From contig LCQK01000001.1 in NCBI GenBank assembly GCA_001004105.1, forward strand, positions 1-38,927: a stretch of DNA of 38,927 bases. The letters run 5' to 3'. Positions 1 to 7,719 of this stretch are shown piece by piece. The number at the start of each line of letters is the position of its first letter. Position 1 is the stretch's first letter. The notes beneath the pieces are model-generated. The model made no database searches, was not told the origin of the DNA, and saw nothing but the letters and a program-made list of their open reading frames with translations. The stretch comes from Candidatus Jorgensenbacteria bacterium GW2011_GWB1_50_10 (GTDB taxonomy: Bacteria; Patescibacteriota; Minisyncoccia; UBA6257; GWB1-50-10). Position numbers and translations under genes: made by a program.

Positions 1-1788
1 AACCGTGCCTTTGACGGTTAAGGTCTTGGTGGCGTCTTTCGCGACAAGCCAGTTCAAGTCCTCAATCACAACATCACCGGCTGCTGCACCCGAACCGATC
101 ACTGAGTAACCGGACGTGCTGCCGATTTGGCTGCCGCCGTCGTAGAGGTAGACCCTTGTCACCTCCGCGGTGGAAGTAGCCGCTGCTGCTGTGGACGAAT
201 CGTTATTGACAAGAAGTTTTAGCTTCTTGACCGTGAGCGCTTCGTTTGCCGCCGTGAAGCGGAACTTGCTCAAAACCTGCTGGGTTGCGCCGCCGTCGGT
301 GACAACGATGCCTGCTTTACTGTCAACGTCATCCGGAGCCGTGGCAACGCTCATACTACCCGCGTTCAAAACTGTGATAACCGGACCTGATATTTCATCG
401 AAGCCCGTATATGTTGGCTCGTTGCCATTCGGGTCAACGGCGACTATATCAACACCGGATACGTCGGCAACGTCCGCAACCTTCAAGGCGTATTTATTGT
501 TTGTTGTCGCAATACTGGATAAGTCCGCTTTCACAATGAGAGTTTTAGATGCGCCACTCGAAATTGTGTAATCCAGAGAAGAAAATATCGCGGATGGAAT
601 TTCTGTACCAGTAAGTGACCCTGTAGCACCAATCTGAGTATCACCATCAAACAATTTCAAGTTTAGAACATCGGATTTTAATTCATCTGCCGTGCCAACG
701 ACGGTGGATGCGGAAACCTTAATAGAGTTGATTTTTATATCGTGATTAACAGCCCTAAGAGTAATACCCAAAAATCCAACTTCAGTAGCGCCTTTGACAA
801 AATTAGTCGACGTGGGCGTACTGGCTAAGGCAATATCTAATTGAGGGGTGGGGTTAATAGTGAAATTGAATTCGCCAGACGTACCTCCGCTCGGAGCCGG
901 ATTGAAAATTGAAATCTTTACAGTGGTGCTTGCAGCCACGTCCGAGGCTAAAATCAATGCGCTAATTTGCGTAGACGAAACGTAAGTTGTTTCTTTATCA
1001 GCTCCATCCCAACGCAATGTGGAGCTAGGCGTAAAATTATAGCCATTGACCGTCAAGACAAATTCACCTGTCCCGGCAATCACAGAAGTCGGTGAAATAC
1101 TCAAAATCACGGGTTGAAAGTCAGTATTCTGAAATCCACTGTAAAGGGCTTCTTCTTTCGTGATATAAACCGCGTATCCTTTTGTTTCCCGGAAATCGTT
1201 CAAAGAATTCAAATCATTCGGCACAGCGGCTTTCCAAGTATCTCCCACGCGAACTGAAGAGGGGCTTGTATTAAAATCCGAATCAGTAAAATCGATTACC
1301 GTACTGTGATTACCATTCAAAGAATCTAAAATGCTAGTGACGTTGTTCGTGTCCGCGGTGGCGGCATTTTGCACCACGGCGTACGTTGGGTTTGCAACAC
1401 CTATGGAATACCAACCGGTTTTGGTGAACTTTCTTTCAAAAAGACGTTCATTCGGAGTTGTGTCATCTTTAAAATTGAGTGTTAAAATCTGAGTCATATT
1501 CGTTTTGTTATTTATAAAATACCCATAAAGCGGAGTAAATTCCGACTGTCCTACTTCCGCCATAGTTGACCACCCGGCAACACTTGCCGCGTTCACAAGG
1601 TAAATGTCAAAGTTTGAAAAGTCCTCGGTCGCTGAAAAAGCGTGATTGGCAACCACCCGTGAGGTAGAAACAATATTCCAGCCAGGAACGAGACCGATAT
1701 CTTGACTGGCGGCATTGGCAATACCAAGAAAAACTGAGCCAAGTAGAGTCATCGCAAATACCGTTATGAAACTGATTGGTGTTCTCAT
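1..1788 (-). CDS. Large secreted surface protein with TIG domain and tandem repeats (partial, C-terminus off the window)
   Basis: The reverse strand is open from an ATG at 1788 to position 1, giving 596 codons with no stop. The N-terminus is a classic signal peptide: MRTPIS, a hydrophobic core, then an Ala-Asn-Ala|Ala cleavage-like site near residue 28. Residues about 225-310 look like an IPT/TIG immunoglobulin-like domain (PVILSISPTSVIAGTGEF start, NGYNF turn). Residues about 318-423 and 478-596 are two related blocks sharing L-x-L-F/Y-DG-x-x-QIG-x-T and a KTL-x-VK ending, so more copies probably lie beyond the edge. A GAGGCG Shine-Dalgarno-like site at 1799-1804 supports the start. Ser/Thr/Ala-rich composition fits an exported cell-surface or adhesin-like protein. 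The exact role is unknown. Confidence 0.85.
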   Translation of the reverse strand, partial: MRTPISFITVFAMTLLGSVFLGIANAASQDIGLVPGWNIVSTSRVVANHAFSATEDFSNFDIYLVNAASVAGWSTMAEVGQSEFTPLYGYFINNKTNMTQILTLNFKDDTTPNERLFERKFTKTGWYSIGVANPTYAVVQNAATADTNNVTSILDSLNGNHSTVIDFTDSDFNTSPSSVRVGDTWKAAVPNDLNSLNDFRETKGYAVYITKEEALYSGFQNTDFQPVILSISPTSVIAGTGEFVLTVNGYNFTPSSTLRWDGADKETTYVSSTQISALILASDVAASTTVKISIFNPAPSGGTSGEFNFTINPTPQLDIALASTPTSTNFVKGATEVGFLGITLRAVNHDIKINSIKVSASTVVGTADELKSDVLNLKLFDGDTQIGATGSLTGTEIPSAIFSSLDYTISSGASKTLIVKADLSSIATTNNKYALKVADVADVSGVDIVAVDPNGNEPTYTGFDEISGPVITVLNAGSMSVATAPDDVDSKAGIVVTDGGATQQVLSKFRFTAANEALTVKKLKLLVNNDSSTAAAATSTAEVTRVYLYDGGSQIGSTSGYSVIGSGAAAGDVVIEDLNWLVAKDATKTLTVKGTV

Positions 1789-1815
1789 AGAATGTTTTCG
1801 CCTCTATTAATTTCT

Positions 1816-1841
1816 ATTATACCTGCTACAGCTTCTGTCAA
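1816..1841 (-). promoter_or_regulatory. Candidate promoter of the surface protein
   Basis: On the minus strand TTGACA (1841-1836) and TATAAT (1821-1816) both match consensus perfectly, but the spacer is only 14 nt. It lies 28 nt upstream of the start at 1788. The short spacer lowers confidence. Confidence 0.45.
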
Positions 1842-1922
1842 TAGAATGATGTTTACCTTTCTCCTTTAATTCGCGCGAATTAGAGAAAATGACTTGGGAA
1901 AATATTATGCGTCAGGAAGAGG

Positions 1923-1928
1923 TATAAT
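1923..1928 (+). promoter_or_regulatory. -10 element directly before the recombinase start (leaderless arrangement)
   Basis: TATAAT ends 7 nt before the ATG at 1936, so transcription would begin at or next to the start codon. No convincing -35 box lies at the usual distance. Confidence 0.45.
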
Positions 1929-1935
1929 TAAGCTG

Positions 1936-2820
1936 ATGGCCGAAATCCAAAAACTTTTGAAGGAATATTTGGACTATCTGGAGATTGAAAAAAACCGGTC
2001 ACCGCTCACGCGGGAAAACTACGAACGGTACATAAATCTGTTTTTGAAAAGCACCGGGGTGACGAATCTCAAAGACCTAGACGAGGAAGTAATCAGGGAT
2101 TTCCGATTGAAGCTCGCCCGCGGCAGTTTGAAGAAAATCACCCAAGGATATTACGTAATCGCTCTCCGGCAATTTTTGAAATTTCTGGTGAAGCGCGGCT
2201 ACAAAGTCGTGCCGCCGGAGACAATAGAACTCCCTAAAATTTCCCGCCGCGACATTGAAACCTTGGATTACGCCGAACTGGAGCGACTGATGGACGCCCC
2301 GAAGGGCAGGACGCTCCGCGCCCTGCGGGACAAGGCGATTTTGGAAACGTTTTTCTCAACCGGCCTGCGGCTCTCCGAACTCTGCAATCTGAACAGGAAC
2401 ATAGATTTGAAGCGCGGCGAGATTTCGGTGCGCGGCAAAGGCGATAAATTAAGGGTGGTTTTCCTCTCCGACCGCGCCAAAGGAGCGATTAAAAATTATC
2501 TGGAAAAACGCGAAGACGTGGATGAAGCGCTTTTTGCGAGCTTGACCAAGCAAGGCAAGGCCATCGGCCGGATTACGCCCCGGGCGGTAGAACGGATGAT
2601 TGATGGCCGCGGCCGTGAAGCTGGTATCGCAAAAAAGGTACACCCTCACATGATACGCCACCAGTTCGCCACCGACCTTCTAATAAACGGCGCGGACTTG
2701 CGTTCGGTCCAGGAATTATTGGGCCACGCAAACATCGCCACTACCCAAATCTACACTCACATTACCAATAAAGAACTTAAAGAAGTCCACGAAGCGTTTC
2801 ACGCCCGCCGCCGCAAATAG
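1936..2820 (+). CDS. Xer/integrase-type tyrosine recombinase
   Basis: A 294-residue site-specific recombinase, the usual length of XerC/XerD. Residues 1-90 form the N-terminal SAM-like core-binding domain and 105-290 the catalytic domain. All expected catalytic residues are visible: R145 (TGLRLSEL), K168 (GKGDK), H238 and R241 (HMIRH), H264 (LGHAN) and the nucleophile Y273 (QIYTH). The ATG at 1936 is preferred because it starts the domain correctly and follows a TATAAT box; an in-frame TTG at 1894 would only add an unrelated extension. It could be the housekeeping Xer for chromosome dimer resolution or an integrase. The AT-rich gene and tRNA end duplication downstream make the second option worth testing. 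Confidence 0.93.
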   Translation: MAEIQKLLKEYLDYLEIEKNRSPLTRENYERYINLFLKSTGVTNLKDLDEEVIRDFRLKLARGSLKKITQGYYVIALRQFLKFLVKRGYKVVPPETIELPKISRRDIETLDYAELERLMDAPKGRTLRALRDKAILETFFSTGLRLSELCNLNRNIDLKRGEISVRGKGDKLRVVFLSDRAKGAIKNYLEKREDVDEALFASLTKQGKAIGRITPRAVERMIDGRGREAGIAKKVHPHMIRHQFATDLLINGADLRSVQELLGHANIATTQIYTHITNKELKEVHEAFHARRRK

Positions 2821-2825
2821 CTCTT

Positions 2826-3704
2826 ATGAAAATGTTTGAAAAAATAAAAAGTTCTCTTCAATCGCCAGCCAGGTTTATTGTCTCTTATATATTTGTGAAC
2901 CTTATTTTTTTCTGGGTGATTGGAATAATTAATAATTTCAATTATGCGGTATTTTGGAGTTGTGATTTTTTTTGGGGATGCTGGCCTTCTCTTTTAGGAA
3001 TAGTCAGATATATACTAATTTTTGGAATCCCTCTTTTAGCTATCCCACTTTTTGGACTAACAAAGAAGTTTTTCTTTTCATTAATCTTTATCTTGATAAT
3101 TTTAACAATATTCAATTTTGGAGTTTTTAATTATTATTCTAAGCAAGTGGATACTGTTGCTGATATCAGGTCTATTGGGTCAATGGAGCATCTTTCTGTA
3201 GAGAATTTCTCTTATCAATTAAATGACGGTTCTAATCTTACTGTTGATTTCATTATTAATACAATATCCCTTAAGCCATCAAAGAATTATGTTTTCCGTT
3301 TGGTATTCAGCTCTGAAGAAAATGGCGAAGAGATTAAACTATCAAATTTCAATTATTACATTTTTGACGATTATTATCCCCTTTCATTTAATATATCCAA
3401 AGAAGATGATGGGGCTCATTTTCAAGAGATTATAACCAAAAGAGGAACTAAAAAATATATTCCTTATATCATTTTAGGAAGAGATGAATCATCTGCCATA
3501 CAAAAATTAGAACCAAAAATTAGAAAGTCAGAGTATCTGTGTTCATTGGCAATTGTGTGTGGTCAGGATATGTTTAAGCTAATTCATCCATCTTACATTT
3601 ATGCGGGCTCTCCTTTATTTTTCAATGATAACAATATTTTTTTCGATAAAAACATAGTTGATATTGGAATAAAGAAAATTAGAGACCCCTTACAAATTCC
3701 ATAA
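2826..3704 (+). CDS. AT-rich hypothetical membrane protein
   Basis: A 292-residue protein starting 5 nt after the recombinase stop. Three hydrophobic segments occupy roughly residues 15-35, 50-72 and 80-100. A polar, Asn/Ser/Tyr-rich domain of about 185 residues follows and should face outside. I recognise no family. Base composition is clearly more AT-rich than in the neighbours, with many TTT, ATT and AAA codons. Together with its position next to a tyrosine recombinase and a tRNA this suggests recent acquisition. An alternative start is the second Met (2832). Confidence 0.8.
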   Translation: MKMFEKIKSSLQSPARFIVSYIFVNLIFFWVIGIINNFNYAVFWSCDFFWGCWPSLLGIVRYILIFGIPLLAIPLFGLTKKFFFSLIFILIILTIFNFGVFNYYSKQVDTVADIRSIGSMEHLSVENFSYQLNDGSNLTVDFIINTISLKPSKNYVFRLVFSSEENGEEIKLSNFNYYIFDDYYPLSFNISKEDDGAHFQEIITKRGTKKYIPYIILGRDESSAIQKLEPKIRKSEYLCSLAIVCGQDMFKLIHPSYIYAGSPLFFNDNNIFFDKNIVDIGIKKIRDPLQIP

Positions 3705-3735
3705 ACAAAAATCCAAAGGGGGGAATAAGTTGTGC

Positions 3736-3748
3736 GTTCAATCCTCTC
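3736..3748 (+). repeat. Inverted copy of the tRNA-Val 3' end (T-arm segment)
   Basis: Thirteen bases (GTTCAATCCTCTC) match exactly the T-loop/T-stem of tRNA-Val encoded on the opposite strand at 3796-3808. The copy continues into the same 3' flanking bases that follow the tRNA but skips the acceptor end. It resembles a rearranged attachment-site remnant or a duplication by template switching. Confidence 0.7.
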
Positions 3749-3789
3749 ACAAATAAAATAACTCACAATTGTGAGTTATTTTATTTGTG
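3748..3789. terminator. 42-bp perfect palindrome, probable bidirectional terminator
   Basis: Two 21-bp arms meet at 3768/3769 with no mismatch; the core is CTCACAATTGTGAG flanked by A/T-rich arms. It lies between the convergent membrane protein gene (stop 3704) and tRNA-Val (3' end at 3788). It would give A/U-rich hairpins for both transcripts. It overlaps the tRNA 3' end by two bases. Confidence 0.75.
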
Positions 3790-3859
3790 CGCGCTGAGAG
3801 GATTGAACTCCCGACCCTCGCAGTGTAAATGCGATGCTCTACCACTGAGCTAAGCGCGC
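3788..3859 (-). tRNA. tRNA-Val (anticodon TAC)
   Basis: A 72-nt cloverleaf on the minus strand. The acceptor stem GCGCGCT pairs with AGCGCGC, the D-arm is GCTC/GAGC, the anticodon arm is TCGCA-TTTACAC-TGCGA, and the T-arm contains GTTCAATC. The discriminator is A and no CCA is encoded (the flank reads CAA). Confidence 0.95.
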
Positions 3860-3869
3860 ATTTGTAGTT

Positions 3870-3898
3870 AAGTTAAGCTAAAACAAGATTTACCGCAA
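3870..3898 (-). promoter_or_regulatory. Candidate promoter of tRNA-Val
   Basis: On the minus strand TTGCGG (3898-3893), a 17-nt spacer and TAACTT (3875-3870) lie 10 nt upstream of the tRNA 5' end. It overlaps the divergent promoter of the HTH gene. Confidence 0.45.
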
Positions 3899-3917
3899 AT
3901 AATGAGTGTGTTATAAT
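3889..3917 (+). promoter_or_regulatory. Promoter of the HTH/LAGLIDADG-like gene
   Basis: TTTACC (3889-3894), a 17-nt spacer and a perfect TATAAT (3912-3917) lie 41 nt upstream of the start at 3959. Confidence 0.6.
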
Positions 3918-3928
3918 GAACAGGTAAT

Positions 3929-3949
3929 CAGTGGTTAATATAATCACTG
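3929..3949 (+). promoter_or_regulatory. Hairpin or operator in the leader of the HTH gene
   Basis: CAGTGGTTA (3929-3937) pairs with TAATCACTG (3941-3949) around a 3-nt loop, with one G-U. It lies between the promoter and the start of a gene encoding an HTH, so it could be an autoregulatory operator. Confidence 0.35.
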
Positions 3950-3958
3950 CTCTATAAC

Positions 3959-4621
3959 ATGGCCCGACTTAAAGACAGACAACATGCTCTTATTCTACGG
4001 AAAGAAGGAAAAAGCTACAGTCAGATAAAATCTTCTATCGGTGTAAGTAAAGGTACTCTAAGCTACTGGCTTAGAGATTTTCCATTACCAGAGGAGCGAA
4101 TTCGTGAACTCCGAGATTGGAGCCAACAACGGATAGAACGCTACCGGCAAACGAGATTAAGAACAAAGGAAGATAGGTTAAATAAAATTTATTTTGAACA
4201 AAAGAGGATTATTTTCCCGCTTTCTAAAAGAGATCTATTAATCGCTGGCCTCTTTCTTTATTGGGGCGAAGGTTCAAAATCAAAATTACCGGAATTAGAA
4301 GTTGCTAACACGGATCCCGCAGTACCAAAATTCTTTATTTACTGGGTCACAAAATTTCTAAAATTAGAAAAATCAAAAATAAAAGCCCATCTTCATCTCT
4401 ATAACGATATGGACGTTGCGAAGGAAATAAATTTTTGGTCTTCTGCGCTTGATATTCCAAAAACACAATTCACGAAACCGTATATCAAGAAGAATTCTTC
4501 TGAATTAATAAATCGTGGAACTTTTGGACATGGTACTTGTACTATCCGAATTGGAAACGCAAGAGTTGGCGAAAAGGTCCAAATGGGATTAAAATCAATC
4601 CGAGATCGATTCGGCCCGTAG
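3959..4621 (+). CDS. HTH protein with LAGLIDADG-like C-terminal domain
   Basis: A 220-residue protein. Residues 8-45 form a resolvase-type helix-turn-helix (LRKEGKSYSQIKSSIGVSKG, then LSYWLRD). Residues about 95-200 carry LLIAGLFLYWGEGSKS followed by VANTDPAVPKFF. This resembles the LAGLIDADG homing-endonuclease fold, with the acidic residue in GEG and the usual N-[ST]-DP turn. It may be a homing-type endonuclease or a WhiA-like DNA-binding protein. No Shine-Dalgarno is visible. The gene is AT-richer than its neighbours. Its stop codon lies inside the next tRNA gene (10-nt overlap), which is unusual. Assignment of the second domain is by motif only. Confidence 0.75.
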   Translation: MARLKDRQHALILRKEGKSYSQIKSSIGVSKGTLSYWLRDFPLPEERIRELRDWSQQRIERYRQTRLRTKEDRLNKIYFEQKRIIFPLSKRDLLIAGLFLYWGEGSKSKLPELEVANTDPAVPKFFIYWVTKFLKLEKSKIKAHLHLYNDMDVAKEINFWSSALDIPKTQFTKPYIKKNSSELINRGTFGHGTCTIRIGNARVGEKVQMGLKSIRDRFGP

Positions 4622-4684
4622 CTCAACGGTGGAGCAGGCGTCTTATACACGCAAGGCTTGTAGGTTCGAATCCTACCGGGCCGA
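4612..4684 (+). tRNA. tRNA-Ile (anticodon TAT)
   Basis: A 73-nt cloverleaf: acceptor CGGCCCG/CGGGCCG, D-arm GCTC/GAGC, anticodon arm GCGT-CTTATAC-ACGC (anticodon TAT, reading AUA), T-arm GTAGG-TTCGAAT-CCTAC, discriminator A, no CCA. The first anticodon-stem pair would be a G-A mismatch. Its 5' end overlaps the preceding CDS and its 3' end is 4 nt from the ftsH stop, so its promoter must lie inside the upstream gene. Confidence 0.88.
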
Positions 4685-4688
4685 CAAA

Positions 4689-6530
4689 TTATCTAATCGC
4701 TATCGGTTTAAGATTATAACTTTTTACGATTTTGTAAAATTCTTCCTGTTCCAGCGTCTCTTTTTCCATAAGGGCTTTGGCTATCGCTTCAAGGATTTTT
4801 CCTTTGGTGGAGACGATTTTTTTGGCGAAGGAATGGGCTTTGTTTATCAAACTATTCACTTCCTCGTCGATCACGGAAGCGATCTTTTCCGAATAATCCT
4901 TTTCGGTGGAAATTTCGCGGCCTAAAAAAATCAACTCCTGGGTCTTGCCAAAAGTCCGCGGCCCAAGCTTATCACTCATCCCGAATTGCGTGACCATCTT
5001 GTGAGCGAGCATCGTTGCCTGCTTGATGTCGTTTGAAGAACCGGTTGAAAGGTCCCTGAATTTGAGCATTTCGGCCGCATAGCCGCCGAAGGCAACGGCC
5101 AGGTCGGCTAAAAACTGGGCCTTGGTCTTCAGACGCCGCTCTTCGGTCGGAAGCTTCAGGGTATAGCCGCCGGCAATGCCGCGAGAGACAACCGAAACTT
5201 TGTGAACCGGGTCCGCATCTTTTAAGCTTGCCGTAACCAGGGCATGGCCAGCTTCGTGATAAGCGGTGATTTCTTTTTCTTTTTTGGAAATCACCCGGCT
5301 CTTGCGTTCCGGTCCCAAAATGATTTTTTCAATGGAATCGAGCAGATCGTTCTGAATCACGATTTTCCGGTTCTGCCGGGCCGTCAAAATCGCCGCTTCA
5401 TTTACGAGGTTCGCCAAATCGGCGCCGGAAAATCCCGGAGTGCGGACCGCGACTACCCTCAAATCGACGGATTTATCGAGCGGCATTTCCCGGGCGTGGA
5501 TTTTCAGAATCGCTTCCCGGTCGTTGATATCGGGCATATCCAAAATCACCCGCCGGTCAAATCGGCCGGGCCGCAATAGCGCCGGGTCTAAAACATCCGG
5601 TCGGTTCGTCGCCGCCATCACAATTACGTTTGTGTCGCGTTCAAAGCCATCCATTTCCACCAAAATCTGGTTCAAGGTCTGTTCCCGCTCGTCGTGGCCT
5701 CCGCCCAAACCGGCGCCCCGCTCGCGGCCCACGGCGTCAATCTCGTCAATGAAAACAATGGAGGGCGCCGTTTTTTTGGCAGTCTGGAACAAGTCGCGGA
5801 CGCGGGAAGCGCCCACCCCCACGAACATTTCCACGAACTCGGAGGCCGAGATATGAAAGAAGGGTACGTTGGATTCGCCGGCGACCGCCCGGGCAAGTAA
5901 AGTTTTGCCGGTGCCGGGCAAGCCCATCAGAAGCACGCCGCGAGGAATGCGCGCGCCGATCGACAAGAATTTTTTCGGATTCTTCAGAAAATCAACGACT
6001 TCCTCCAATTCTTCTTTGGCTTCCTTCAGGCCGGCCGCATCTTTGAAGGTGTAGCGCCGCTGAGAAGCCGTAAAAAGTTTGAGGTTTGCTTTGCCGAAAG
6101 TGAAGGCCTGGTTTACGCCGGTTTTCGCCTGCCGCAAAATCCACCAGAAAATCAAAACTATCACAATAATGGGGAGGAGGGCGGGAATGAGAACGCCGAG
6201 CCAGAATTTCAGGCCGCTTTCGTCTTTAACGGATAATTCCACGGCCCGGAGCGCCTCCGGCGAGACGCCGTAATTTTTGAGCGTCTCGGTGAGCCCCGAT
6301 TCGTTTTCTTTCCGGGAAACGGCTTTGATGCCGTCCTGCAAAACTATCTGGAGGGTGTTGCCGGAGACAGCGATTGATTTCACCTGCGCTTCGTTGATTT
6401 TTGAGGCCAAAACGTCAAGCGCAAAAACCGGCGTCTTTTCGGAGGCGAAATTAATCAGATTGGAGAAAAGAAGCGCGATGAGAATGAAGGTCAAAACCGC
6501 CCACAATAAATTTTTGCCGAAAGTACCCAT
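4689..6530 (-). CDS. ftsH: ATP-dependent zinc metalloprotease FtsH
   Basis: A 613-residue membrane-bound AAA+ protease that degrades misfolded and regulatory membrane proteins. Two membrane segments lie at about 8-27 and 109-132, with the periplasmic domain between. The AAA module has Walker A at 203-210 (GLPGTGKT, where Leu replaces the usual second Pro/Pro pattern), Walker B IVFIDEID at 258-265, and the second region of homology with [19 protein letters not shown]. The zinc site HEAGH is at 425-429. The ATG at 6530 is preferred to an upstream in-frame ATG at 6629 because it begins directly before the first membrane helix and follows a good promoter. Monocistronic, and convergent with tRNA-Ile. 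Confidence 0.97.
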   Translation of the reverse strand: MGTFGKNLLWAVLTFILIALLFSNLINFASEKTPVFALDVLASKINEAQVKSIAVSGNTLQIVLQDGIKAVSRKENESGLTETLKNYGVSPEALRAVELSVKDESGLKFWLGVLIPALLPIIVIVLIFWWILRQAKTGVNQAFTFGKANLKLFTASQRRYTFKDAAGLKEAKEELEEVVDFLKNPKKFLSIGARIPRGVLLMGLPGTGKTLLARAVAGESNVPFFHISASEFVEMFVGVGASRVRDLFQTAKKTAPSIVFIDEIDAVGRERGAGLGGGHDEREQTLNQILVEMDGFERDTNVIVMAATNRPDVLDPALLRPGRFDRRVILDMPDINDREAILKIHAREMPLDKSVDLRVVAVRTPGFSGADLANLVNEAAILTARQNRKIVIQNDLLDSIEKIILGPERKSRVISKKEKEITAYHEAGHALVTASLKDADPVHKVSVVSRGIAGGYTLKLPTEERRLKTKAQFLADLAVAFGGYAAEMLKFRDLSTGSSNDIKQATMLAHKMVTQFGMSDKLGPRTFGKTQELIFLGREISTEKDYSEKIASVIDEEVNSLINKAHSFAKKIVSTKGKILEAIAKALMEKETLEQEEFYKIVKSYNLKPIAIR

Positions 6531-6549
6531 AGAAATTTCAGGTTCTTTC

Positions 6550-6578
6550 AATATAACCAAATCAAGAGTGGTTGTAAA
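6550..6578 (-). promoter_or_regulatory. Promoter of ftsH
   Basis: TTTACA (6578-6573), a 17-nt spacer and TATATT (6555-6550) lie 19 nt upstream of the ATG at 6530. Confidence 0.65.
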
Positions 6579-6580
6579 CA

Positions 6581-6611
6581 AAAAGCGAAGAGCCACCATT
6601 GCTGGTGGCTC
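6581..6611 (-). terminator. Rho-independent terminator of the orphan soluble gene
   Basis: GAGCCACC and GGTGGCTC (6611-6604 and 6597-6590 on the minus strand) form an 8-bp stem with a 6-nt loop. A T-rich tail (TTCGCTTTTTG) follows. It lies between the stop at 6638 and the ftsH promoter. Confidence 0.75.
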
Positions 6612-6637
6612 AACTTGCTGCTCTTCCAACCCAACCG

Positions 6638-7324
6638 TCAGTTTGAAGCGACGGCGTCGGGCGCGATTGAAGCGATGAGACGAACGACCTCCTTGCGATG
6701 TTCGGAAATCGTCTTCTCTCGCAGCTGCCGGAGCCGGTCTTTTAGGTTACGGCGCCTATCACCCGAGATACTTACGACCTCGTCCCGGTACTTTTCCAGG
6801 TCGGCGAGAATCGCCTCCACCCCCTCCGCAATCTGAATAAACTTGCGGAGTATGGCGATGTGATCGTCCATGGTGAGTTTCTCGTCATCCCGGATGAGAA
6901 GCATTGCTTCCGAGAGTTCATCCGGCCCGCTTGCGAGCGCCCAGAGCCAAGCTTGGACGGAAATCCCAAGCTTCTCCCGGGAAAGAGTTCTAGGGTCAAA
7001 CTCTTTCTCGCCCCTAAGAACCGGAACGCACGTCTCCACGAAAGCGAGTCGACCCAAAACGGAGCTTGCTCTCTCGGCCATCTGCTCGCGCAGCCAGCCC
7101 ACCGGCACCCTCGCTCTGAGGTCCTCAACGATCTGGGAGAGATCGGCTTTAGTATGAACCACAGCTCCCGTGTCCCCGTGAACGACGTGTCTTGTTGCCT
7201 GTTTCGAGAGACGTAGGGCTTTCTTCAGGAGGGAGTAACCTTCCCTCACGCCTTGGTTCACGCTATCGAGCGTCTTCTCCACAGGCCCTCCTGCCCGCCC
7301 TAACTCATCGCGTATATTGCTCAT
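6638..7324 (-). CDS. Hypothetical soluble helical protein
   Basis: A 228-residue, largely charged and helical protein (MSNIRDELGRAGG start) without signal peptide or membrane segment. I recognise no family. Likely helices rich in Arg/Glu run throughout, and the C-terminal 60 residues look coiled-coil-like. The ATG at 7324 is chosen because an AGGAA Shine-Dalgarno precedes it and a consensus promoter lies just upstream. The open frame extends to 7717, but that extension is a shadow of the membrane-protein gene in another frame. The gene has its own promoter and terminator, unlike most neighbours. Confidence 0.75.
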   Translation of the reverse strand: MSNIRDELGRAGGPVEKTLDSVNQGVREGYSLLKKALRLSKQATRHVVHGDTGAVVHTKADLSQIVEDLRARVPVGWLREQMAERASSVLGRLAFVETCVPVLRGEKEFDPRTLSREKLGISVQAWLWALASGPDELSEAMLLIRDDEKLTMDDHIAILRKFIQIAEGVEAILADLEKYRDEVVSISGDRRRNLKDRLRQLREKTISEHRKEVVRLIASIAPDAVASN

Positions 7325-7374
7325 ATGAGAACCGTTCCTGGAAAGGAGTTGGCGCAGTACGCTGTCAATGTGCG

Positions 7375-7401
7375 AAAATAAAATAGCATCTTTTAGATGC
7401 T
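7375..7401 (-). terminator. Terminator of the YkuK operon
   Basis: A 7-bp stem (AGCATCT/AGATGCT, 7401-7395 and 7391-7385 read on the minus strand) with a 3-nt loop is followed by ATTTTATTTT. It lies 25 nt after the stop of the 93-residue gene and is embedded in the next gene's promoter. Confidence 0.7.
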
Positions 7402-7408
7402 CTGTCAA
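7380..7408 (-). promoter_or_regulatory. Promoter of the orphan soluble gene, overlapping a terminator
   Basis: Perfect TTGACA (7408-7403), a 17-nt spacer and TATTTT (7385-7380), 56 nt before the ATG at 7324. The spacer is the terminator hairpin of the upstream operon. Confidence 0.65.
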
Positions 7409-7425
7409 ACAAAGAGATTTGAAAG

Positions 7426-7707
7426 CTATTGATTCAGAAGGTCGTCCAAATTCTGGCTTTCCTCTTCCAAACCGCTGAAACCGTCGGGCACGGCTGGGGC
7501 CGGATTCTGAACTTCTTCCGTTGTGGTTGCGGCGGGTGTTTCCGGCGGCGCAAGGTTCGCGTCCAGGTTTTGCGGGGCGGGATTTTCCAAACCGTTCGGC
7601 GCGTTGGTTTTCGGCTGAAAAAGAAGCGGCACATAAGCCATCACCAAGCCAAGAACGACAAGCAGAACGACAAAGATGGCAATATTGCTGTTTGGTTTTA
7701 ACTTCAT
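7426..7707 (-). CDS. Small single-pass membrane protein
   Basis: A 93-residue protein with a short basic N-terminus, one membrane helix at about 8-29 (IAIFVVLLVVLGLVMAYVPL) and an Ala/Pro/Asn/Glu-rich, probably disordered outer tail. It starts 12 nt after the exonuclease stop, so it is the last gene of the YkuK-exonuclease operon. No known family. No Shine-Dalgarno is seen. Confidence 0.7.
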   Translation of the reverse strand: MKLKPNSNIAIFVVLLVVLGLVMAYVPLLFQPKTNAPNGLENPAPQNLDANLAPPETPAATTTEEVQNPAPAVPDGFSGLEEESQNLDDLLNQ

Positions 7708-7719
7708 GGTAATTCAATT

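Noticed and set aside
170-571. Plus-strand ORF of 133 codons
   Set aside because: It is antisense to the surface protein, which has signal peptide, domain pattern and ribosome site; the plus-strand translation is low-complexity.
7325-7717. N-terminal extension of the gene ending at 6638 up to 7717
   Set aside because: The extension runs through the 93-residue membrane protein gene in another frame and past a terminator and promoter; the start at 7324 has its own ribosome site.
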